Below, piece after piece: positions 23,569-33,893 of a DNA stretch of 64,000 nucleotides; positions within the stretch are counted from its first letter, which is position 1; every line of letters begins with the position of its first letter. This stretch comes from Bugulina stolonifera (taxonomy: Eukaryota > Bryozoa > Gymnolaemata > Cheilostomatida > Bugulidae). The translations under genes were made by a program, and so were the position numbers. The stretch covers positions 12,793,072 through 12,857,071 of the forward strand of contig OW285189.1 in the NCBI GenBank assembly GCA_935421135.1, read 5' to 3'. The notes below the pieces were generated by a model, which had not been told where the DNA came from, searched no databases, and worked only from the letters and a program-made list of their open reading frames with translations.

Positions 23569-25843
23569 ACTTGAAGTGCTTAATAAACTGCTACATGTAT
23601 AACTACATATACCACTACATGTACATGGACAATTATACATGCATGTACAACTACATATGTATATATTACTACTGAACACACACATGTACAGCTACATGTT
23701 GATGTGCAACTACATCTACCGCTACATATACAGCTACATAACACATGCCAGCCGTATCAGTAACATCCCACAGTATAAATATATCAAGTTAACAGTAAAA
23801 GTCTTAACATGAGTAGGTGTATTTGCTGAACAAAACCCTATGATCTCCAGCACTCAACTAGAACATATGAACCCAATAATGACGAAATTATGTACAACTA
23901 CAACTACTCTATGAGGCTAATGGAAAGTATTTGGTGAAGCAGCTGGCAAGTGCAGTGTAGACAGCAAGTTGTCATGTGAAGCTAAGGAAGTCCCTTATAG
24001 CATAAAATTGACGCTAGTTTGACTATTATAGCATGGCATGAGAACAATTAAACAGCTATTGTTACATAAGGCAAGGGAGACGATAATGGAACTTGTGCTA
24101 AACTTTTGAGTTTGGGCTGCTGGGTTTAGGCTGCTGGGTTTAGGCTGTTGAGTTTAGGTAATAATAAACTATTCAAGAGAGAACTGAGGAGAGTACTGCT
24201 CCTACTGATAAGCCGATACTTCTGCCGATACTTCTGCCGTTACTATATTCCTGCTGTTACTATATTCCTGCCGTTGCCATCATCTGCTAACACTGAGAAT
24301 ACCAAACATAGGTCCTGTATTTCTTTACTCCATTGATCTCTGATCTCATCTTTGACTGTATTGTATGTATAGATAATGAGAGCTAAAGGTTTAACTATAA
24401 TTACATAAATATTGTATTGACCTGTACCGATACGACATTATACCGCATTATTGCTTATTGATTGCTTAGTCATGCCGCTTACATACATGTAAGTATGGTG
24501 TTAACATTGGTATGTGTAGAAATAAAGGCCTATATGAAATGCACAAAACACAGATCTGGAATTGTTATTCAATTTTTTCTATACATGACATGTAAATAAA
24601 TAGATGTACATGTAGGTATCTGTTCGGTTGGTTGTTTGCCTAAAGAGAGAAATTGACGCACTTCAAAGTTTTCAGACAAAGTCCCTCATTCTCAAAGCAA
24701 TATTATGCCAGTAATTTTACCTAATGATTCATTAGTAAGATCAAACACTCACTAAAATACATACATGTGAATTATGTGAATTTTGGTGAAGTGGATGTCC
24801 TCTGTTGATTGGGCAAAAACATCAAAAAATTTGAGTGATAAAATATTTGAACAAAATAATATTTTCGTTTGTTGAAATACTTGTCTAACATTAAACTGTA
24901 ATTAGTTGGCAGTGATTACAATCATAATGGCATTTATAGACTGTTATTCAACAATTAATTGTACAAATAAATAAGGGTAATAGCCTAAGTGACTCTTGAG
25001 AGAGGGCAACTTCTAGTTATTACCCATAGCCCATAAGTGCCCAACTACCCATGCTTGTACCACATGTACATGTAGGCCTACTTGGCACAGACCTGTCTAG
25101 TTACAGTTTAGGTGCAGTATATTAAAATGTAAAGGGCTACACTCAGTGCTAGTGGTAACTACACTTGTACAATGTATTGATTTAATTCAATTGGCCAGCT
25201 AACGGCTGTAGATTTTGGTAGCCTCCACAGGACCTCAGCCCTCAGGCACCAGGTTTAAGGGCTAATGCTTGAAAATGCTGTAAATACTATAACAATAGTC
25301 TATATAATTAGGTGAACTTCAGTCAATATTATGTAGGTGGTATGTAATAATGTACATTGCATTGTGCATGCAGATTGAATTGTTGTACAACAGAAATATA
25401 TAATATAATATATTACCCTTTAAATTGGTAGCAATACCAATTTCTAGGGCACTCTACTGGGAGATACACTGAACTGCTAACCTTGTGCAATTCTTGCTGT
25501 CACTGGCAGCTTGAGAACTCTGGTTCAGTGTTTTTCCAACCTTTTAGATATGCTTTGCTGTAAGTATAGAGTATTGCCAAGGTGTGCTCCTAGGTATATC
25601 TCTGAGCTGTGCTGCTGAGGTGTCAAACACCCAAACAGTACACTGTATGCAAATTGAGTAATATTTTCTATAAAGTTATAATTGCGGTTCAGTGGTTAAC
25701 TTGTGGATTTTTAGACCATAGAGTCACAGGTGCAAATCGCATGCCCATGCCCTCCTGTTGTAAAACAGGAGGGCTAATGTTGGCAGTAATGCAGCAAATA
25801 TGCCTAATGTTTCAGACAGTACTATGTACTGAACAGGTAATAC
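23569..25843. repeat. duplicated spacer and 3' flank of BRICHOS copy 3
   Basis: Same order as unit 1: minisatellite tail, spacer, 14-bp satellite remnant (24,110-24,155), 11-bp satellite remnant (24,445-24,470), then the shared flank (24,665-25,670) with the tRNA-like segment (25,680-25,745). The undisturbed target of the LTR at 95 lies at about 24,205-24,220. No gene seen. Confidence 0.7.
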
Positions 25844-26650
25844 TGTGATGGTACAGGACATTTGTATACGACTCCAACTCCCGGACGAAGCTCCATCGCA
25901 CCTTAAGTGCCTAGTAGTTGTTACAGCGCTACTCATCTGACACTAACATTCTCATAATTAGTGTTCGTATACTTACCTTCAACTGCATTGCATGTTCAAA
26001 CCACTTAATTACCGTCTATATACGTGTCTCCATGTGTTTATACTCATTACTTATTCATGTATCTTACTCCTGTATTGTTGTATATAGTTGCATGATTATA
26101 TCTAAGTCTTTTAATGCCTTTTATACCCATGTACAGAGGCCCGACCTCTCAGAATCCATTGATATTCATTTTGTACATGAATTGGACCATTATAAGCAAC
26201 TTTTGTAGAACCCGACCTATTTTGGGTCGGCCGTTGGGCTTCCGGCGGCCATCTTGTTGCGCAACTTCCGGACGACCACACGTCGTCTTTTCCCGACGTC
26301 ACGTCGGCCGGAAGTCCTTATACTATATAAAGGGCATTGTTTTACTGTTCATTATCTCAGTCTACACTTGGCTTTCAATAAAGACACATCTATACTTGAT
26401 ACAGAGACTTTCACTTCCTTTTGCCAGGTCATTCGCTTAGCGAACTGCCTACTAGGTCGGATCACTCTCTTTCATTGTATAGTCTGAAGGTCGGACTTGA
26501 GATCAGATGGGTCGTCTTTGGTAGTATTTGGGCTACTGAGACCGCTCGATCTTTCATGTAATGCGAAGTCCTATTACCACTCATAGGCACTTCATTTCTG
26601 GGTCGATAGTCGTCCAAGGACGACCGCACCAAAACACAGAAACCATTACA
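25844..26650 (+). mobile_element. solo LTR, second copy (807 bp)
   Basis: Starts TGTGATGG and ends CCATTACA, an imperfect inverted terminus, flanked by ATAC (25,840-25,843 and 26,651-26,654). The empty site is seen in copy 1 (GTAATACTATT near 2,450) and copy 2 (near 11,350). TATATAAAGGGC lies at about 26,324-26,335 and AATAAA at 26,378-26,383. CG-rich words such as CGGCCGGAAG occur in U3. It lies about 0.5 kb beyond the stop of BRICHOS copy 3. Confidence 0.9.
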
Positions 26651-27120
26651 ATACTACTACTATAATGTATAACATGTTATAACATTAATTGTTTGATGAT
26701 TGTATATTGCTTTATTATTAAATGAAAGGAAAACAGAAATGTTGTATCTTAAGTATGGGTAAGGAAAAGCACAGCATAGTAGTTGTGGAAATAGAAGATC
26801 TCTGCACATGGTACATTTACATGTGTAATAATTTGTAATAATATAGTTCTGTAACTGCATTCAATAGCTGAAGTTTGTGTTGTATTATATTATATAATAA
26901 TATTATTATTGTTAGCTGGCAATAAAAATAATGATGTTATATTATAATATACATGTATTAAAAGCATACACATTATTATACATGTAATATTACAAAGATC
27001 ATTATAATTATATAAGAAAAATGCTGTAACTGTTAGTCTAGGCTGTGTAATTATACAAAACTCACTCCGTAGTTGATATTCTACATCCTTGTGAGTTACA
27101 TAATCTCAATCCAAACAGAT

Positions 27121-30100
27121 TTAGCAATAGTAAATATACCGGTAGCAGACGTACCGGTAGTACAATCGGCCACCTATGTAATAGTATCTGATAAAACATC
27201 TGTATCTGTAACACAGAGTAGCTCTCTTGTCTCTATTCTGGTTAACAGTATCCACATCTGTAGTTCCTGTAAGGAAATATAACACAGAACACAGTTATAT
27301 ATTATATAATACATAATTCATATATCATTGCCCATAGAGGTGGAACGAGACTCGAGATTTCTCGAGTCTCGTATCGACTTGCCTTGTCTCGAAAGTCGTC
27401 TCGAGATGGTAATTAGTATTCGAGACTGGAGAACAAATAGCAACTAATAATATTTATTCATAATAAATTAATAATTATAATAAAATTAATTGCTAATCAA
27501 CAATAAATCTATCAAATAGAAAATTATTATTCAAATTATTTAGTAATACTACCTACATGTACATCCCCAGCACTGATTTTCTAGTAATAACATTGCAGCT
27601 AACGCTGAGCTACTAGTCGATCACTACAAGTCATACAGAATTACTAACGACTGTCAATCACCACTCCCACATGCAATGTTATGTACTTACCAAAAGTTGT
27701 CTACTCATGAGATTATTTCATTAAAGGAAACTTAACTCCATACTAATTTGTCAAATTACATTATTATTTTAGTGCCCATGTACATGCAATGTAATGCACA
27801 TGGAATACATAAGCAATATATTTCACACCTTTTATTGAAGTGCATAATGATAAAATACAGAGTTTACAGAGTAGCAATTGAAACTATTGGAGTTCAAACA
27901 TGCAGATATATAAAATTTGGCAAACCTTTTAGGAAAATTCACTTGAAACCTAAAACCCAGTCTCGTCTCGTCTCGAATTTTTTAGAAGTGGTGTCTCGAA
28001 TCTCGTCTCGAAACCAAAAATGCTGTCTCGTTCCACCTCTAATTGCCCATATTCACACTGAATCTATACTTATATCATAGCTCATATTTACACTGAATTG
28101 TCACTGTAAATGTTCACAGGCTTTTTTGTGAAAGTAGATGCCTCAAGCTGCTTCAAGGGTTCACCTCACTAACTGTATACGACATGCACTAGTGGACCAG
28201 ATTTACCAAGATTTGAATCTGTTGCCACCTTTAGCATTGCAATAAGAAGTCATATTCTTATAGATAGAAAGCAATAAGATATTATTTTCATTTTTATTTC
28301 TGCTTTGTAGAACCAGACAGTTTAAAATCTGTTATATACTAGCTAATCGTCTCTGTGTAGAAACTTGGACTAAAAGTTAACCTTCTTACATGTAGATACA
28401 ATATATTCTATATATCGAGTACATATGACCCAGATTTGAAAAAAAGTTGTCCTCGTCAGCTTGTACCAACTTTCCCCTGGGATAACCTTTGTCATTATAT
28501 GCATACAACCTTATACATTTGCATAGCTCTAAGTTCTATCTACATGTAAGTAACTAAACAAATAAATAAACACAATTATTTGTTTATTTACCTTCTTTGG
28601 ACTCTCCCTTGGGGGTAATCACCAACCATCTAAATCCATTCTTACACTCCTGGTGAGCACGTTCTGGGAAGAAACTTGTATCCTTTATCCAACCATCCAA
28701 TACCTTAGCATTGACCTCTACATCATCTCTCTCGATCTCTCCACCATCAAAATTCTCAATGAAATTGGACACAACACTTTCATCATTTGTTCCGTTGTAG
28801 CTCATAGGGCTGACATAGCAGATTCCATCATCAGCTTTTGTAATATGCAGACCCTGGATATACATATAGTATAATATTATTAGTGATAAGTGGATGCTTT
28901 TATAATGCATGTAGTATAATTATATCATTAGTGATAGTGTATACTTATATAATACACGCGACATATTATTTTAACCTTTATAAAGTTTATATGTTTATTG
29001 CGTTCTTATACATCGCATCTGTCAGCCAGCTAACAAGTCATTCAGTCAGCCAAGCAATTTGTTTTCATAGATTTTGACGTTATTAAGTGCCAGTTCTATA
29101 AACGGGTGCTTGATAAAAGTGCGCTCTTGTTTGTTTTTCAACCTCAGAACTCATGGTATGTGCTAACCTTATTGAAGTCATCCATATCAAATGATCCGTC
29201 ACTGTGGTGGTAGTAAGCAACATGTTGTCCCTTGTTGTAGTACACTTTCTCTTCTACCTGGATATACAGAACATAACGACCAAATAATACCACTTGTATA
29301 ATATGTAATATGTACACATGAATTTAATAAGACAATTTTGAAATCGGTTTGTTAATTTGTCTCGAAAATTATACAGCTATGTTAAACATACCTGTAATAA
29401 TGTAATTATAATATACATATATTTATCCATATTATTCAAACAATTATGTATTGTTTTAAAAATACAGGTTTATTTCTTATAGTGGATGATGTTCTATTTA
29501 GCCTTGCTTTTTAGTAAACACAATACTTCATCTGTGCAACTATCTCAAAACTTCCTGCAGTTTCTGACATGCACTGGGTTTAAGCAAAGTAAGCAGTTAT
29601 TAGATTGAACAAAATAAGATGTGTAAATATTAACAGCAAACTACGATTAAATTAAATACTCAGATACCTTTCTGTTATCTGCAGTCTTTACATTAACTGT
29701 TGCCTCAACATCTACCTCAGTAGGTTTTTTAGCTTGTTCTCCTTGACAGGCAGCATGACCATTAACTACTGCCATGTAGATCAGTACTGACACAGACGCT
29801 GTCAGAAGAACTGATAAAACCAATAGAGAAACACCAACCAGTTTGGATTTGTGTTCCCCTCTTTCTCCCATCTACAAGTAATAATGAGCTATTTAACATC
29901 GGGTTGCTGTGTTCCTATTAAAGGAGGTCGATTGTTCCGGCCAATCAATTAGCTGTCATTTGTTTAACCACTTATGCAAAGACCAGCATGTTGGTCTTTT
30001 CAGTCCCAGCTGTTCTGATAGGTTAATATTACATGTACATGTAGATACAGGACTCCAATCATATTCTCTATTAGAAATCAGCTTTGTTTATTGACTGGAT

Positions 30101-30300
30101 ATTAATCAAGACCTTTACTGTTGATTCAAGAAGTATTTCTGCTTTGACCAAGATAGCAGTCAGTTACATGATTACATATTACTTTGCAAAAATTACCTAA
30201 ATTGAAAACTCTAATACTTTCCTCACAAGTTACCATAGTTAAATAAAATGATTATTTCACCTACCTTGTCTTCAACAGATAGTTTTTCAGTAGAGCTCAT
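27121..30300 (-). CDS. BRICHOS-domain proprotein with C-terminal beta-hairpin peptide, copy 3 (5 exons)
   Basis: Exons on the minus strand: 30300-30265, 29871-29668, 29257-29168, 28853-28592 and 27266-27121, with the same phases as the other copies, giving 245 residues. Exon 2 (membrane helix and linker) is identical in protein to copy 1. The BRICHOS motifs DFNKGL, ICYVSP and QECKNGF are intact. Exon 5 has one extra Thr codon before the pro-region, the R-x-K-R site NRDKR, and a peptide with C-x4-C-x16-C-x6-C, twelve Tyr and six Arg. It differs from copy 2 at only three peptide positions (Tyr/Phe, Phe/Val, Ser/Ile). So the front of the gene follows copy 1 and the peptide end follows copy 2. 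A hAT-type MITE sits in intron 4 without touching the splice sites. The TATA box is at 30,354. Confidence 0.85.
27335..28041. mobile_element. non-autonomous hAT-type transposon in intron 4 of BRICHOS copy 3 (707 bp)
   Basis: Terminal inverted repeats TAGAGGTGGAACGAG / CTCGTTCCACCTCTA flanked by an exact 8-bp duplication ATTGCCCA (27,327-27,334 and 28,042-28,049). An 8-bp duplication with a (C/T)AGAGGTGG-like end is diagnostic of hAT elements. Subterminal regions are full of TCTCGTCTCGA repeats, as expected for transposase binding sites. There is no transposase. Copies 1 and 2 lack it. Confidence 0.9.
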
Positions 30301-30353
30301 TGCAACCAACAGCCTCAACAGACGGTTATGATGAGAGAACCATTTAGTCTCTC

Positions 30354-30361
30354 CTTTTATA
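30354..30361 (-). promoter_or_regulatory. TATA box of BRICHOS copy 3
   Basis: TATAAAAG on the minus strand 54-61 bp before the ATG, same context as copies 1 and 2. Confidence 0.7.
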
Positions 30362-33211
30362 CGCCTTTGAGAGTGACAACTCTCAACATCTGGCATTGGT
30401 TGACATATTTATCTGAACCTCTTACTGATTGGATTTATTTTTGGAACCGTCCATTTACAATGAATGCAGACCTACATATAATTAGGCAATCATGAAACCT
30501 ATATTTTTTTACTTTCAAAGAAGACAATTCAGATGTGAAATAATCCATAAAATGTTGATAGGGCAAATGATTTTTGCTTTGATATGTTGGCACAAAATAT
30601 GATAATAAGAATATAATTCACATACATTTGACGTTTTATGAGAATTAATGTCCCAGGCAAGGAACTGAGTAGATAGTAATACTATCTACATGGAACAAGT
30701 TGAGAAAGCAACTCCTGAGAAAAATAACATTTACAATTTTGTTGAGTATACATGCACACGTACATGTAGACAAGATTGGAACAATAATGTACATTTCAGG
30801 GTAACAACTAGTGCATAAAACTAAGGCCATATTATACAATCATGCTAAAAAATACATTGTACAGGTACATGTAGTATGCTAGTACTTAGTGTAGTTGTGT
30901 GGCCTTATATTATACGCCAGGTTTGTAAGTCTGAGAGCATTATATTATTGTACCCATCTTGTACACAAATATTCAGGAGTTGTTCTCTCTCAATAATAGT
31001 ATGCTAGAGTACTATCAATAGCGTGATTGGTTTATGAAGAATTTTGTCAGATGCCGAACTAAATTCAGATCTTGTAGTTTTTTTCCATATTTTGTGATAT
31101 ATAATATTATCTTAACAACAATTTAAAATATGTATAATACTATTGTAAAATTTCAGTTTTATCTGTCCATGATAGGGAAATGAGATACAATAGTGTAAAT
31201 CTAAATCTAAAGATGCAGAGGAGTTGCTTTCTTGATTGAAGAAAGGCACAGCTGACTGATACTAGTGCGTGCCCTAAACTGCTCATTGAGAGTGATTACA
31301 TTTACTGAGCGACTGAGTTAATACTATAACTAGTAAATGTTCATCTACCAAGTTGGGAAAGCAACTGCTAAAACAAATCTCAAGTATATCTGTGTATAAG
31401 ATAAGAGCAATATACAGTATAGTATAGTCCCTGGGTGACAACTCGCATATAATATAAACTTTGGATTACTGCTCTCTGTTACCTAACTTACATAGTGGCC
31501 GAGGACTACGAAGGAGATAGCCTGCATGCCTCTCTATATAACTACTAGGAAGGGGCGGGCTCATTTCCCTCCCTAAAGAATCTACAGATATTTTGGTAAC
31601 CAGTTTCAAAGTCTAAGCAGAGGGCACCTGCAGTTGTGTCAGTGTTAGATTAACAATATCACGGAATTCGCAGCAGATCAGTCAGTCCATGCTCTCGGTA
31701 TGTAGTCACCTGAGCTGACTATATGCCAAATATTGGTGCGTGCTCATTGAATGGCTTAATCCTCCCCAACGGTCACATCCGTTCTTAGTTGAAACTGTAC
31801 ACTAGTTTGAACAATGAAATATTTGGAATACTGCTTGCTGGGAGTACGCACTGACTGAGCTTGTTAAACAGTGAGGCCTGAGTGATTCCATAGATCCAGC
31901 TGTGTTAGTAGGGCTCATAGCATGCTGACCTATATACTCATACATGTACAAAAGTGTATAATATATTATTTTTAGCCAACGATAGGCATTAGTTTGGTGT
32001 TTGACTGCAGAGAAAAATTGGCAAACTTTAAAGATTGTTGTGGAATTACGTACATCATTCTCAAAACAAAACATTGTGCCAAGTATATCCTTAAGCACAT
32101 GCCAGAAATTTTACCTAATGATCCGATATTAACATCAGAAACCCATTATTAAAATAGATAAAATTTTTTGTAAATTATGAGCATTTTGTTGAAGAAGATA
32201 CCATCTGTTGTTGGATATATTCATGTACATGTATATCAAAATGGTGAGTGATAAAAATATTTGAAGAAAATAACAACTATTTTCCTTATTGGGAGTGACT
32301 ACATAATGGCATTCTAAGACTGTGATTCAACCATCAATTGTACAAATGAGTATAGGGGTCATAGCCTGCGTGACTCCTAAACATAGACAATAATGTGACA
32401 AGACATTCACAAGCTGTGGACAATAATTATAAGTTGTCCTCCCCTACCCATTTCCTTCCACTTACAAAGAAAAACAAATCGAGAGAGAACAGCTGACAGT
32501 GTTCAACAGTCAACAATCGAATAGTATTTCCGCTGCGCTAGTCCCAACCCTGTCACACTCGTGATACATGTAGGCTTGGCACATTTTGATTGAGTTAAAT
32601 TTCAGGTGCAGTATATGAAAATGCGAAGAGCTAAACTAGTGGTCATTACAATTTATTGGCTGAAATACCCTTCGATTGGCCAGCCATCAACATTTTCTAG
32701 CTGAAGATTTTAGTGACCTCCTGCCTCCACAAACATGAATCCAACTAGTACTCTCCAATAACTGCCTGGTATGGTGAATATTCAGATATCTAATATCAGA
32801 TACTGATTTCCTCAATATAAATATCCATCTTTTAGATTCATATTTTGCTGTATATTCTTATCTTTATCACGAATGTACAACATAAATAATATTACAGAAA
32901 AAGATGAAATTTACATACAAAGCATTAATATATGGTAAAACCAATAATATTGTTGAAAAATATATCAGCACAACAGAAAAATAATTGACTTAGAGTAGTT
33001 GATTCAAATGAAATATATCATTATAATATACCAGTAGGGTATCTCTTGAATGAGTTGTAAGGGCACACTAGCCTGTAGCTATACTCTAGTAGTAAATACA
33101 AGTGTTCTCTTTTAACGATGTCTATCGGTGGTGATCTATAATTAGCATTGCTTTTACAGCAGCTGAGATACCTTACAAGGGGAATGTGGCCAGAAAGCGG
33201 CTGATAAAGTT
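30362..33211. other. 5' flank of BRICHOS copy 3 and intergenic region
   Basis: Bases 30,362-31,576 duplicate 5,760-6,957. The match ends at TTTCCCTCCCTAA, marking the right end of the duplication. Bases 32,030-32,780 hold a diverged copy of the shared flank (compare 1,287-2,000). I see no coding exon or RNA gene. The 3' end of the large minus-strand gene starts at 33,212. Confidence 0.6.
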
Positions 33212-33893
33212 TTATGACGATGGCGGTGAAATGTCACAGTTTTTAAAATTAGATGCTAACTGATCAATCTTCTCTTGTAACTCCATAGGAGGTTCGTCTC
33301 CAGATTGATGCATCAATATTCTTTCAGTTACCACTTCCTGTTCAGCTACCCCGTCTTTGTATCGAGTTCTGGTTAGACGCTGTTTCACCCAATGCACTCT
33401 AATAAAAATATCTCCACAATAAGATAGTTTGCATTGGAATTAATTGGAGTTATCTAACCACCACACGAAATATTAAACAGTCCATTCGTAGACACATATA
33501 GAGCTAGATAGTGTTATGCTCATGCTCTGTTGATTAACAAATCATTAGCGTAAAACGGTTAAGTCGATAGATGGATCTATTCTACTCTAGTCTAGGAAAG
33601 CAGGGTAGAACCATGAAGATAGAAGGGTGTTACTACACTGTAGACATCCACATCAAATCCACAGAAATAACAGAAAGTTAGATTCAGTCCATTCTAAGCC
33701 ATTTGGGAGAGCATTCTTGCAACTGGAGGTCTTGTCACAGAAATTATATAGTTAGAATAGATATACATGAGTGGTATCATACGTTTGTATATCAAGCCAT
33801 ATCACTCTGACATCACATCGGTAATGCTTTACCTTGTGCTACCGAGCTCTGATGCTGCGGCGTCTTTGGAGGCACCTTCTGCCGATTCACCTG
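33212..33893 (-). CDS. last two exons (33893-33833 and 33398-33212)
   Basis: The penultimate exon has a tandem acceptor, TTAG/CAG/GTGAAT, at 33,890-33,894. Use of either site adds or removes one codon (Ala) and keeps frame. It ends CACAAG/GTAAAG in phase 2. The last exon begins ATTAG/AGTGCATT and encodes VHWVKQRLTRTRYKDGV, then acidic text and a stop at 33,212 after ...CDISPPSS. The basic-DG-acidic pattern is a third variant of the DGTVV motif seen upstream. Confidence 0.75.

Noticed and set aside
26111..26440. Overlapping frames near 26,100-26,440
   Set aside because: They lie within the solo LTR at 25,844-26,650, across its TATA and AATAAA signals.
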